DNA of 64,000 bases from Cupriavidus nantongensis (GCF_001598055.1 NZ_CP014844.1:2720967-2784966); one strand, 5' to 3'. Positions 55,148 through 63,694 are shown, numbered from the stretch's first letter. Program-made: numbers and translations. Notes: generated by a model not told the origin, from the letters alone.

Positions 55148-56869
55148 TCAGGGGATGGCGGCGGCAAACGCCTGCCCCATCTGCCGAGCCCGCTTTACCT
55201 CATCGCTGTGCAGATAGACCGACGTCGTCGACACCGACGCATGCCGCAGATTGTCCCGCACGATGGTCAGGTCCACGCCACGCGCCAGCGCATGTGTGGC
55301 GTGCGTATGCCGCATCCAGTGCGGACTGGCGCGCCTTAGCTTCTCTGCCGCCGTCGGATGATCGGCGCCGATGACATCGGCGGCCAGCAGGAAGAACCGC
55401 TTGACGATATGTCCAAGCCGGGTGGTCGTGATGCCGGCGTCCGGCGTGTCGGTCAGACCCCCGAGGCCCCCGAGGCCCCCCAGGCCGCCGACCAGCAGCG
55501 TGTCCGGGCGCCACAGGCGCCGGCTGACGGGCAATCCGCGCTCTGTCAGGTAGCGCTCCAGAGCCGTTCTCGCCAGCGGCGGCAGGGCCACCTTGCCGCT
55601 ACGCCCGCCCTTCCCCGTCAGCTGGAGCCATTCGTCGCCCTCGCGGTCGGCGCCGATATCGCCCAGCCTGGCGGCGACGAGTTCGCTCGCCCGCAGCCCT
55701 GTCGCATAACCGAAATCCAGCACGAAACGCAGGCGCTGCGCGGCGGCGGCTTCCCACCCATAGGACCACTCCAGTCCATCGGCGATGGTCCGGACGAGCC
55801 GCCACTCGCCTTCGCTGAAGGCATGGGAGCTATCCAGCGCGGCGGTGCGGCCACCGCCCCGGACCTTGATGCCCGCGAATGGATTGGCCAGGACATACCG
55901 CTGCTGCGCCAGCCAGCGGAACATGGCCCCGACGATGGAGAGCGCGTGCGCGACCGACCGGGCCGATAGTGCGCCGGTAAAAGGCCGCCATTCCGGCGAC
56001 GTGCGCGAGCGCGGCGGGCCTGCCCAGCGATCCCGAGGCGTCGGGCGGCGCAGGAAGGCGCGGTACGCAACGGCGTCCTCGGTGGTCAACGATGACAGGG
56101 GCCGCTGCCGCTCGACGATGGCCCACAGGATCAGGCGTTCGGCTTCCTTGCGGTAGGTGCGTTGCGTCGCTGGCGATTCATGCAGCGCCAGCCAGGCCTG
56201 TACTGCCTCGTAGTCATTGTCGGCCGTCAGCGTGCAGGTCTGCCGCGGCGCGCGAAAGCGCCCTTGCGAGCCATCGACCTCTTGTGGCAGCCGCAGCTGT
56301 TCCCAGGGCACGACCACGCTGCGCCGCTCCTGCACGACCAGCGCGCGGGCTCGTTCCGTCAGCGCCGGGTGGGCGGCGAAGAATGCCTCGATATGCGCGG
56401 CGCTGCGCGCGCCGAGTCCTGGAATGGCGGTCCACCACCGGCGGCGTCTCGGGATACGCACGGTCAGCGCCGCCAGCGTGTCGATGCCATGGGCCCGCAA
56501 GGCAGTCACCGCGCGCGCCGGCAGCCAATGGCCAATATCGTCGGCAATCGATGGCCGTGGGGCTGGCAGCGTGCGCATGAGGTCGATGGCGCGGTCGGCC
56601 GCCCTGCCCTGCGCGGCACGTTCGGACGCAGGGATTTCGAACAGCGCGGCGAGATCGTCGCGGCCGCGCTGCCGTGCGAACGCCGCCAGCTGGCGCCGGA
56701 TGCGGCCGAGGATGGCGCGTGAAGACTGGCCATGCGCCCTGTCATCTCCGAGATACTGCGCCACCGCCTGCCGCGAGCCGAGCCCGGCATGCCAGGCGCG
56801 CAGCGCGGCGACAGAGGCGGCGTCCGGGAAGTCAGGGGCGGTACGGGTGGAAGGCGGGCGCGGTTTCAT
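55148..56869 (-). CDS. Tyrosine recombinase with long helix-hairpin-helix N-terminus
   Basis: A 573-residue integrase. Residues 1-190 carry a separate domain with a helix-hairpin-helix (LRAHGIDTLAALTVRI, ... IPGLGARSAAHIEAFF), the arrangement of Burkholderiaceae integrases with a DUF3701-type N-terminus. A SAM-like core-binding domain follows (residues ~220-340), then the catalytic domain with Arg in GYATGLRASELVAARL, H-x-x-R in HWMRHTHATHAL and Tyr in VSTTSVYLHSDEV. A Gly-Gly-Leu repeat sits in a surface loop near residue 475. Intact by residues. It resembles the recombinase at 60643 in the core-binding domain. Confidence 0.9.
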   Translation of the reverse strand: MKPRPPSTRTAPDFPDAASVAALRAWHAGLGSRQAVAQYLGDDRAHGQSSRAILGRIRRQLAAFARQRGRDDLAALFEIPASERAAQGRAADRAIDLMRTLPAPRPSIADDIGHWLPARAVTALRAHGIDTLAALTVRIPRRRRWWTAIPGLGARSAAHIEAFFAAHPALTERARALVVQERRSVVVPWEQLRLPQEVDGSQGRFRAPRQTCTLTADNDYEAVQAWLALHESPATQRTYRKEAERLILWAIVERQRPLSSLTTEDAVAYRAFLRRPTPRDRWAGPPRSRTSPEWRPFTGALSARSVAHALSIVGAMFRWLAQQRYVLANPFAGIKVRGGGRTAALDSSHAFSEGEWRLVRTIADGLEWSYGWEAAAAQRLRFVLDFGYATGLRASELVAARLGDIGADREGDEWLQLTGKGGRSGKVALPPLARTALERYLTERGLPVSRRLWRPDTLLVGGLGGLGGLGGLTDTPDAGITTTRLGHIVKRFFLLAADVIGADHPTAAEKLRRASPHWMRHTHATHALARGVDLTIVRDNLRHASVSTTSVYLHSDEVKRARQMGQAFAAAIP

Positions 56870-57000
56870 GGCCGCCAGTTTAGCGCAGCAATGCGGCCAT
56901 TACGATAAGAATAGTTATCGCAATAGCAGCAAAGCCGCACGTCGTCGTGGAACTGGCCTTGCTGGTTGGCGGGCGTCGGTCAAGCACTAACGGGTGCGAC

Positions 57001-57020
57001 ATTGTGCGGGACCGCACAAT
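57001..57020. promoter_or_regulatory. Perfect palindrome upstream of the lipoprotein gene
   Basis: ATTGTGCGG-GA-CCGCACAAT, a 9-bp inverted repeat in the 260-bp gap between divergent genes, about 110 bp before the lipoprotein start. Operator-like; regulator unknown. Confidence 0.5.
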
Positions 57021-57129
57021 TGCGTTGTTCGGACAGCGTCGATAGCAAAAGGGAAGTCATACCATTCAAGCTGCTTCCCCCCGGCCGGCCAGGAGCGCCC
57101 GTGGATGTCAGGGCGCGATGGAGAAATGC

Positions 57130-58407
57130 ATGCGGATTACATCCATTCTTGCTTGTGCGTGCTGCCCTCTGCTTTCTGCCTGCATAAGCAATTCAGGAGT
57201 CACGTCGACTAACCTTGCCGATCAATGGGCCTCGCGCCTCCGCGCATACCAGATCTATCCGGTCTTCCCACCGCGCGAGGACCTGCAAGTCGGAGACCTC
57301 TACGGTATCTGTATCTCGCGAACGCCTGAGCAATCCTCTATGGACGCCAAGCAGAAAAGTTCTCACCGGCAGCCCATCGCAGCGTGGCTTGCTCGCTTTG
57401 CCAGCGTTCGGGCTGGATTGGGATACGGCTACGAGGCGTCGATCACCATGCCAACGGCCGGGCCTAGTTCACCGAACGTGACGCAAGACTTCGGCACGCT
57501 GCCCGAAAGCGGTTCCTTCCTAGATGCAAGCAAGAATGGTTCAAAGTTGCGGCTACGGAATGTCTCGTTGCCCGAATTCTTTTCGGCGACGATCACGCAT
57601 TCTGAGATGGGCGCTCTCTTGCCCGCTGGAGTGGTATTGGCGGGCCTTGGCGTGAGTAGTGAAGATGTCGCCTCTGTATCTGTCAGCGTTCCTGCCGCCG
57701 CGTCATACGGTTTACCGGTCTGGAATGCTGTGGCTAGCGTAAAACAATCACCGCCCTGGAATGACCCGGGCTTCTGGCCTTGGGCCACAAAATACCTGTA
57801 CGCCTACCACTCCTTGAGTTGCTCTGTGGACGAGCAGCCCGTCTTCGTGCTCGTGACGGAAGTGTTTGCGGCCTATGCTTTAGACGTTGACTTTAGCTTC
57901 TCCAAAGGTGGAGCGGCGAGGCTCCAGCAATCGATGCGACTGCCCACTGATAGCACAAGGCATGCGACGCTCGACTTGCTATTGAAACTGCTGTCCGAAA
58001 GCGGCGTAGATGCACCTGCAGACAGTGCAAAATCTGGTTCAACACCCAAGTCAGGCCAAATCGCCAATTCCTCCGCGAGCGCAGCTATCCCCAAAAAAGG
58101 GTCGGCCGGTGGAACACCGGTGCAACGGCTTCGAGACCAGCTAGATACACTCCTCGCATCGGCAGCGGGCCAAGAGCAACAACAATTTCCGGGCATAACG
58201 GCGCAGATCGTCACTGGCTCAGATTCTGGCCTCAAGCTCCAGCGAAAGTTTGCCCATCCTGTCGTGATCGGCTATCGAGGAGTGGCTCTTCTGCCGGAGC
58301 CGGATGGGAAACCACCTAGTGAGTTTGTTCCTCTACCGATTGATGCAGTAGGGCCGTTCCTCCTAAGGCCACCAAAAAGCGCCATCCCGAATCCGAATCT
58401 ACCGTGA
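57130..58407 (+). CDS. Hypothetical lipoprotein (425 aa)
   Basis: A 425-residue exported lipoprotein: signal MRITSILACACCPLLSAC with lipobox LSAC, so acylated at Cys18. The body is beta-rich (YEASITMPTAGPSSPNVTQD, residues 50-270) with a Ser/Ala/Lys-rich linker (residues ~300-340) and a C-terminal domain ending PNPNLP. I do not recognise the family. Codon use is less GC-extreme than in the core genes before 54 kb, which fits an island. An ATG four codons earlier is also possible. Convergent with the cyclase-like gene. Confidence 0.72.
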   Translation: MRITSILACACCPLLSACISNSGVTSTNLADQWASRLRAYQIYPVFPPREDLQVGDLYGICISRTPEQSSMDAKQKSSHRQPIAAWLARFASVRAGLGYGYEASITMPTAGPSSPNVTQDFGTLPESGSFLDASKNGSKLRLRNVSLPEFFSATITHSEMGALLPAGVVLAGLGVSSEDVASVSVSVPAAASYGLPVWNAVASVKQSPPWNDPGFWPWATKYLYAYHSLSCSVDEQPVFVLVTEVFAAYALDVDFSFSKGGAARLQQSMRLPTDSTRHATLDLLLKLLSESGVDAPADSAKSGSTPKSGQIANSSASAAIPKKGSAGGTPVQRLRDQLDTLLASAAGQEQQQFPGITAQIVTGSDSGLKLQRKFAHPVVIGYRGVALLPEPDGKPPSEFVPLPIDAVGPFLLRPPKSAIPNPNLP

Positions 58408-58482
58408 GATTCCGCCGCGGCGCTGCGTCGGTCGCTGGGTAACGACGTGTGGCCGGGCGTCACCACTTAGTGCAACGGCGGG

Positions 58483-59322
58483 CTACTTCTTCCTCTTCTT
58501 CTTGGACAGCCGGCTGAATTGGGTTGCCGTGAGCGCGGATGACACCTTTAGAGCGGGGTCATAGTGCGGGTGGCCCGACACGGTGTCACAGAAATAGTTG
58601 TGATACGAGGCGAGCCATGCGAACTTCGCGAAGACCGCCGGTACGGTCGCGTACGCCTGCAGCGATGCTTCGATCTGCTCCTTATGACGACGAAGGGACG
58701 TGACATCAAGATGCAATTCGCCGAAGTCGTCCCCCACAGCGCAGGCGGTCAGGTAGTTCAGGAAATAGCGGCCGTCAGGGCCTTTCAGAACATCCTGATG
58801 CTGCGGTGCGCTTTCCCCCGCGTAATACCTAATGTGCTCGTCCACAAGCCGCATCGTGTTATCACAGAGCACAACAACCGGGTTGACGGCAATGCTGCTC
58901 TCGAGGCGATAGGCCTCGATCAAGGCGGCTCCATAGGCGCTATTGTCGTCGATAAAAAGCTGCCCAACCGCCAGGCCACCTCGAATGAAAAAGCCATCTA
59001 ACGCCATTTTGAGTTGATACTCATTGATGACGTCGAGGATGGCACCGAACTCCGCTTCCATGTCGGAGCTGTAACGCGGATGCGCCAACACCACGTTGTC
59101 GGTGAACGACTTGAAGTACAGCATCGAATACTCATCCCGAGTGTCCTTCAAGGTCGCGATACTTCGGGCCAGGATACCGTGAAAGCGTTCAAGCAGTTCG
59201 TTGTGTGTTTGGTCCTTATAGCTCGCGCCGACCCTCGCTGAAAAGCCAAGGACATCCAGAAATGCGCAATAGGAGAGCCGATGCACCGGCTTGCCATCCG
59301 AGAAGTAGTGTGAATCGCTCAT
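58483..59322 (-). CDS. Class III nucleotidyl-cyclase-like protein, orphan
   Basis: A 279-residue soluble protein whose pattern matches the catalytic fold of class III cyclases: first metal Asp in YCAFLDVLGFSARV (D23), second in LYFKSFTDNVVLA (D75), then FIRGGLAVGQLF and AYGAALIEAYRLESSIAVNP, equivalent to the G-x-x-x-G and late-strand helices. The C-terminus is very basic (SRLSKKKRKK). Both metal Asp being present suggests activity, but substrate residues cannot be assigned. No effector gene of a Pycsar or similar defence system is adjacent. Start at ATG 59322; the frame is open to 59373. Family call is inference from motif pattern. Confidence 0.6.
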   Translation of the reverse strand: MSDSHYFSDGKPVHRLSYCAFLDVLGFSARVGASYKDQTHNELLERFHGILARSIATLKDTRDEYSMLYFKSFTDNVVLAHPRYSSDMEAEFGAILDVINEYQLKMALDGFFIRGGLAVGQLFIDDNSAYGAALIEAYRLESSIAVNPVVVLCDNTMRLVDEHIRYYAGESAPQHQDVLKGPDGRYFLNYLTACAVGDDFGELHLDVTSLRRHKEQIEASLQAYATVPAVFAKFAWLASYHNYFCDTVSGHPHYDPALKVSSALTATQFSRLSKKKRKK

Positions 59323-59641
59323 ATCGGTTTCGAACCAAAAAAAGAGCGAGTTTAACGGGTTCTCACCACACACTACATCTCACTTCGTCAGGCAGTCTGC
59401 GTCATCGTTGCTTAGCGTTTAGTCGGACATGGAAGTGCGCCGAGGCACCGGGAGGGGCACTGCCAGGCGATGGCGAGTTGAGCCGTATCGATTCGGGCCC
59501 ACGTCTCCGAGCTTTGACATAGAAAAAATTATGTCGAATTGCGTAGCGATACAACGATACGTACGTTATACTGCTTGCACGATGCAGCGCAGACGCTGAG
59601 CGAGACGACTGGCCTGAGGCCGCTTTCACGGGAGAATTCAG
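59323..59641. promoter_or_regulatory. Promoter region of the ParB-like operon, with palindrome and direct repeats
   Basis: About 320 bp without a gene. TTGACATA (59514-59521) and TATGTCGAA (59530-59538) form an inverted repeat over an A-rich spacer. CGATAC is repeated at 59547 and 59555, followed by ACGTACGT (59559-59566) and TATACT (59567-59572), a good -10. Operator-rich start for the downstream genes; no good -35 at normal spacing. Confidence 0.5.
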
Positions 59642-60628
59642 ATGAACGACACGATCAAGCCGCTGCCTTCCTTGAAGGCCATGGCCGAAAAGAAGCTGGA
59701 CGGCATCGGCAAGCAGACCATCTACAAGATCGACCCGCGGTTGGTAAAGGTGCGGCCTGGCCACAACGGGCGGATCAGGAACGCAGGACTACGCGCCCAC
59801 ATCGACACCATGAAGGTGTCCATGCGGACCGCCGGCACTGCGGCGTTCCCGCCGATTGACGTAGAAGTCGAAGACGGGGAGATCTGGCTCGTTGATGGGG
59901 AGTGCCGCACGACCGCCGCCGTCGAGTTGATGGACGAGGGTCACGACCAGCTCTACTTGGAAGCGAGACAATGGCGTGGCTCGGAAGACGAGCGTACCGC
60001 GCACATGCTCACTTCCAACCAGGGGCGTCGCTTCAACGGCTTGGAACTTGGCCACATCTACCTGCGGCTGCGGCGCATGGGCTGGTCGATTCAGAAGATC
60101 TGCGCGCGCAACGGTATGTCGGACACCCATGTTCACCAGATGATCATGCTGGCGGAGTCGCCTCTTGAATTGCAGAAGCTGTTGGAGGACGAACGAGTCG
60201 GCACGGACGCTGCGGTCGCAGCAATCCAGAAGTACGGGATGAAGCGCGCGCTGGAGTTGTTGCGCGGCATGGTGGAACAGAATGGCGGAAAGAAGAAAAT
60301 CACCAAGACCGCGGTTCTTGGGCGACCCTTCTCCCGCGCCACTGTCAACGACGTGGTCGGGTCGCTGGACACCTTCTACAACCGGCTCTCGGAGCAGCAG
60401 CGTTCCGAACTCTCGACCCTCCTCGAAAACAACGAGGCGGAGCTGGGAGACAAGACTATCACGTTGCCGGCCGCCTGCCTGAAGGGCCTGATCGATGCTC
60501 GCCACAAGGTGGAGGCTGAACGCCAAAAGCACATGAAGAAGGATGCAAAGGCCAACAAGAAGGCAACCGCAGGAGCGACGCCGGTGGACGACGAAAGCTT
60601 CGAAATCGCAGACCTGTGCAAGGGTTGA
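59642..60628 (+). CDS. ParB/Spo0J-like DNA-binding protein
   Basis: A 328-residue protein with a ParB-N-like domain (IDPRLVKVRPGHNGRIRNAG, then GEIWLVDGECRTTAAVELMD with the E-C-R variant of the usual G-E-R-R box) and a KorB-like HTH domain (FNGLELGHIYLRLRRMGWSI, ICARNGMSDTHVHQMIMLA). A lysine-rich segment precedes the acidic end. ParB-like proteins without ParA are found in integrative elements as partition, copy or transcription regulators. GGGAGA lies eight bases before the ATG. First gene of an island operon with a recombinase and SSB. Confidence 0.85.
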   Translation: MNDTIKPLPSLKAMAEKKLDGIGKQTIYKIDPRLVKVRPGHNGRIRNAGLRAHIDTMKVSMRTAGTAAFPPIDVEVEDGEIWLVDGECRTTAAVELMDEGHDQLYLEARQWRGSEDERTAHMLTSNQGRRFNGLELGHIYLRLRRMGWSIQKICARNGMSDTHVHQMIMLAESPLELQKLLEDERVGTDAAVAAIQKYGMKRALELLRGMVEQNGGKKKITKTAVLGRPFSRATVNDVVGSLDTFYNRLSEQQRSELSTLLENNEAELGDKTITLPAACLKGLIDARHKVEAERQKHMKKDAKANKKATAGATPVDDESFEIADLCKG

Positions 60629-60642
60629 GGCCCTCCGACCGA

Positions 60643-61878
60643 ATGACGGACTTCCTCGCCCCGGGCTCGACACTGACGACGCCAAGCGATGCTCTGCGGG
60701 TGCTGCGGAAGGGAACGCTTCCCAAACATCTGGACGGCAGCGCTGGCACCAACCGAAATCCAGGACACCCGCAGATTGCGGCGGACCGAGACTGGGATGC
60801 CATCGAGCTATGGTTGAACCAGTATAAGGGCCGAGTCGCGTCCGCGACTCTGCTCGCCTACGAGAAAGAAGTTTCGCGCTTTTACGTCTGGGTCTTGCTT
60901 ACTTTGGAAAAGCCCCTTTCCTCTATCGTTCGAGACGACTGGTTGCGCTACACCGAGTTCCTTCGGGACCCCCGCCCAGCCGACCTGTGGGTTGGTGCGA
61001 AGCGGCCGCGTCTCGGGCGTGACGGCCGCGTTTCCGACGCGTACAAGCCGTTTGCCGGCCCGCTGCAGTCCAAGAGCATCTCCTTCGCGGAGCGCGCTAT
61101 CCGGCAGATGTTCTTGTGGCTACGTGACGCCGGCTATCTGGCGGAGAACCCCTTGCCCAAGCAGCCGCCCCGTCGCGGATGTCAATCGGATACCGAGAAA
61201 GCGGGGCGGACTCGGAGGACGTTAGCGGACAACCAGTGGCGTTGCCTGCTGGACTGGCTGGCCGCCTCCAAGCGGGACACGGTCAACGAACGGCGTCAAT
61301 ATGCGCGCAACCGCTGGTTGATTGCCCTCTTCCATTCGACCGGCATCCGCAGCAGCGAAGCGTTGACGGCAGCCATGGGGGATATTGAGTGGGCAAAGGA
61401 TGGCCGAGCCCAACAGGGTCGGGCGTTCCTAAATGTGAGGGCCAAAGGATCGAAGCCGCGCTCGATCCCATTGACCGACGATGTGCTACTCGAACTGGCC
61501 CAATACCGGCAGTCGTTCGGCTTGCCGGCGGCGATTGCCCCGCGAGAGTCAACGCCGCTGATCTTCTCGATCCAGGTGAAGAAAGGCTTCACCCCAATCA
61601 CACGGCAGGCGTTGTACACAGTCTTCAAGAAGATGTTCGAGGCTGCGGCGAAGACGTTGGAAGATCGGTCCGCCGCGGAGCATCTAAGAGCGGCCTCCGC
61701 ACACTGGCTTCGCCGGATGGCAGCCTCAGCGATGCTCCGGAACGGCGCGCCCGTACTCGTCACCAGTGATGTGTCGGAAAGTACCGACTGCTCGACCACG
61801 TCGCTTTACTCGGATTTGCACGCCATGGACATGCATCGGTACGAAACCCTAGATCACTACCAGGCGGGAAAACAATGA
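60643..61878 (+). CDS. Tyrosine recombinase (second)
   Basis: A 411-residue site-specific recombinase. Core-binding domain at residues ~60-170 (SATLLAYEKEVSRFYVWVLL, LSSIVRDDWLRYTEFLRDP) and catalytic domain with Arg in LFHSTGIRSSEALTAAMG, H-x-x-R in HWLRRMAASAML and Tyr in CSTTSLYSDLHAMDM. It lacks the N-terminal helix-hairpin-helix domain of the recombinase at 55148 but shares the LSS...FLR.P.P.D.W.G layout. Start uncertain: ATG 60643 or a GTG at 60616 overlapping the ParB-like stop. Its stop overlaps the next gene (ATGA). Confidence 0.85.
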   Translation: MTDFLAPGSTLTTPSDALRVLRKGTLPKHLDGSAGTNRNPGHPQIAADRDWDAIELWLNQYKGRVASATLLAYEKEVSRFYVWVLLTLEKPLSSIVRDDWLRYTEFLRDPRPADLWVGAKRPRLGRDGRVSDAYKPFAGPLQSKSISFAERAIRQMFLWLRDAGYLAENPLPKQPPRRGCQSDTEKAGRTRRTLADNQWRCLLDWLAASKRDTVNERRQYARNRWLIALFHSTGIRSSEALTAAMGDIEWAKDGRAQQGRAFLNVRAKGSKPRSIPLTDDVLLELAQYRQSFGLPAAIAPRESTPLIFSIQVKKGFTPITRQALYTVFKKMFEAAAKTLEDRSAAEHLRAASAHWLRRMAASAMLRNGAPVLVTSDVSESTDCSTTSLYSDLHAMDMHRYETLDHYQAGKQ

Positions 61879-62237
61879 ACTCGGTCGACAGACCTGCCGT
61901 AGCGGCCTTGGCTGAGCCTTGCGCGAATTGCCCCTTCCGGCCTGCCGGGAGCGCTATCCCTCTGGCCGATGGAAGATTACGCGCCATTGCTCAACAGCTC
62001 ATCGCCGATGATACGAGGCCATTCCTGTGTCACAAGGCGGCATATCACCCCAAGGCGGTCCCCGGGCGCATTGCTGAATGCCGCGGCGCGCAGATTTGGC
62101 TCAGAAAGATGGGGTTTCCGAATGTTCCCATGCGTCTCGCATTCTCCTTAGGTTTGCTCAATCCAGTCGAACTGGATGGTCAAGCCGATCAAGTGATAGG
62201 GGTGGAAATCCTCGATGAGGGGCTGCCTAAAGAGTAG
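61875..62237 (+). CDS. Hypothetical cysteine-motif protein (120 aa)
   Basis: A 120-residue soluble protein with four spaced cysteines that look like metal or cluster ligands: CANCPFRP near residue 16, FLCHKAAYHP near residue 50 and IAECRGAQIW near residue 68. This C-x-x-C-P-x-R ... F-x-C-H ... C-x-G-A layout occurs in small phage and island proteins (DUF6283-like, from memory). ATGA overlap with the recombinase gene makes it part of the same operon. Function unknown. Confidence 0.7.
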   Translation: MNSVDRPAVAALAEPCANCPFRPAGSAIPLADGRLRAIAQQLIADDTRPFLCHKAAYHPKAVPGRIAECRGAQIWLRKMGFPNVPMRLAFSLGLLNPVELDGQADQVIGVEILDEGLPKE

Positions 62238-62307
62238 CTCCAAAAGACCCTGGCCCATGCCACTTAGTTCGGTACATGGCTTACCCTCTACAAAAGGAGC
62301 CTTAACG

Positions 62308-62403
62308 ATGCAGAAAAATCGGGTCGCGCGCATCGCCAGCGCCGTCGCAACGATGCTGAGCGTGAACGAGATTCCCCCACCTGCCGGGAAGGTCTCGGCA
62401 TGA
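62308..62403 (+). CDS. Small ORF translationally coupled to ssb (31 aa)
   Basis: A 31-codon frame with a strong AAAGGAG seven to eight bases before its ATG and a stop overlapping the ssb start (ATGA). The product begins MQKNRVARIASAVATMLSV. The Shine-Dalgarno is the best in the area and ssb has none of its own beyond this coupling, so the small frame probably serves ssb translation; the peptide may have no other role. Confidence 0.55.
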   Translation: MQKNRVARIASAVATMLSVNEIPPPAGKVSA

Positions 62404-62837
62404 GTCGAGATACCAATCGCGTCAGCATCAAAGGGACTGTGGCCGCCGCGCCGGAATGCCGCAGCAAGCCCAACGGCGATAGGACCGTAACTCTTCGCGT
62501 TTCTACGGTGGATCGAGTGCAGCGTAATGGCGAGACAGCCGAGTTCACGAGCTGGCACCGTGTTGTGTGCTTTGGCAGCACCGCGGATGATGCCGCCAGG
62601 CTTTCCGAGAACGACCGTGTCAGCATCGAGGGAAAGCTGCAGACACGCAAGTATGAGGTCAACGGCAAGGCCTCATACATCACCGAAGTGATTGCCTTCG
62701 ATCTGGACAAACTGGCGTCGAACACAACGGCCAGCGGATCTGCTATGCCTACACGCGTCGCAACCACGCCCCCGAGCAACGGCGTCGGTGCGGATGCGCT
62801 TGGGGATATGTGGCGGGATGATGGACGGCCGTTCTAA
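62400..62837 (+). CDS. ssb: Single-stranded DNA-binding protein
   Basis: A 145-residue SSB with the OB-fold (NRVSIKGTVAAAPECRSKPN, VTLRVSTVDRVQRNGETAEF, TSWHRVVCFGSTADDAARLS, VSIEGKLQTRKYEVNGKASY, ITEVIAFDL), a flexible linker, and a C-terminal tip WRDDGRPF close to the DDDIPF partner-binding tip. Shorter than the housekeeping SSB (about 175 residues), as often in conjugative elements. Encoded with ParB-like and recombinase genes. Confidence 0.9.
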   Translation: MSRDTNRVSIKGTVAAAPECRSKPNGDRTVTLRVSTVDRVQRNGETAEFTSWHRVVCFGSTADDAARLSENDRVSIEGKLQTRKYEVNGKASYITEVIAFDLDKLASNTTASGSAMPTRVATTPPSNGVGADALGDMWRDDGRPF

Positions 62838-62839
62838 GG

Positions 62840-63199
62840 ATGAGAGGCGTGATGGCAGCGATGCAGCGGGTGCCAATTGCTTACTTCCACATCGTCACGC
62901 CAAACGGCCAGGATCTCGGCTGGGTCGGGTTCTGTGAGGAGCTTAACGTGGCCATGATTCCTGCGGTGCTGCACCGGGGCGGCGAAGATGGGGCAAGGAA
63001 GCGCGCAGAAACGGATCCGCCCAAGCCCCTTGGGTTCCACGGGGGGGCGCCATTTGCGCCATTCCCGTGGATGCTGGGAGGCCTACGCGACGAGTCCTAT
63101 GTCCCTGTCCTCAAGGCAATGGATCACGCCGCACGATCTGCCTTTGCGGAGAGCAAGCGCAGCACCAATGCCGGGGCGGATTCGGCGACAAAGGAATGA
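62840..63199 (+). CDS. Hypothetical protein (119 aa)
   Basis: A 119-residue soluble protein just after ssb (ATG two bases beyond its stop; the ATG of MAAMQRV at 62852 is also possible). Core IAYFHIVTPNGQDLGWVGFC and PFAPFPWMLGGLRDESYVPV. No membrane segment or signal peptide. I do not recognise the family; its place suggests an island function linked to SSB. Confidence 0.6.
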   Translation: MRGVMAAMQRVPIAYFHIVTPNGQDLGWVGFCEELNVAMIPAVLHRGGEDGARKRAETDPPKPLGFHGGAPFAPFPWMLGGLRDESYVPVLKAMDHAARSAFAESKRSTNAGADSATKE

Positions 63200-63322
63200 T
63201 GAATATAGGCGATCAATCGCGCCTTTATCCCTTATTCGATATTTCGTAAGTGGTTTATCCTGTCGTGTCGGCGATCCAGGTTTCGTCGTATGAGTTCACA
63301 AGAATCAAAGGGAGAGTACCTC

Positions 63323-63670
63323 ATGAATAGGACCATTCTGGCTATTGGACTGGCTATCTCGGCGGCTCTTGCCGGCTGCACGACCACAGGCGCGAGCAAT
63401 GCCATCACAGACGAGTCGAAGGTCGCGATGATCAAGCCGGGCGTTACCACCACCAAAGATGTGGAACGGATCTTTGGTCGTCCGAGCAACGTTCAGTATC
63501 TGGAAAAGGGGGAGCAGATCTGGTCGTATCAGAACGTGAAGACCGGTGCCCTCGCGTACATTCCATTTGCCAACATGCTTGGCAACAGCATGAAGGAATC
63601 AAGTCTGGTATTCCGCTTCACGGGCAAGGGGGTGGTGAAGGAATTCCAGCAGGGAGAAAACCGTCTGTAG
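63323..63670 (+). CDS. SmpA/OmlA (BamE-like) domain lipoprotein
   Basis: A 115-residue exported lipoprotein: signal MNRTILAIGLAISAALAGC with lipobox LAGC (Cys19), then KVAMIKPGVTTTKDVERIFG, RPSNVQYLEKGEQIWSYQN and a C-terminal strand VFRFTGKGVVKEFQ, the BLIP/SmpA-OmlA fold. AGGGAGAG lies about eight bases before ATG 63323. Similar small lipoproteins are common on islands and plasmids; it is not the housekeeping BamE by context. AT-rich sequence upstream (63200-63290) likely holds its promoter. Confidence 0.85.
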   Translation: MNRTILAIGLAISAALAGCTTTGASNAITDESKVAMIKPGVTTTKDVERIFGRPSNVQYLEKGEQIWSYQNVKTGALAYIPFANMLGNSMKESSLVFRFTGKGVVKEFQQGENRL

Positions 63671-63674
63671 GGTG

Positions 63675-63694
63675 GAGAGGGAATAACCCCTCTC
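63675..63694. terminator. Hairpin after the SmpA/OmlA gene
   Basis: GAGAGGG and CCCTCTC pair perfectly around a six-base loop, five bases after the stop. No U-run follows, so termination is only possible. Confidence 0.45.

Noticed and set aside
55115..55150. Attachment site for the integrase
   Set aside because: The CTGATGG units are a local tandem repeat; I found no matching copy elsewhere in the window and no tRNA gene beside it.
58483..59322. Complete Pycsar-type defence system
   Set aside because: Only a cyclase-like protein is seen; the neighbour is a convergent lipoprotein with no transmembrane or TIR effector or cyclic-nucleotide-binding domain.
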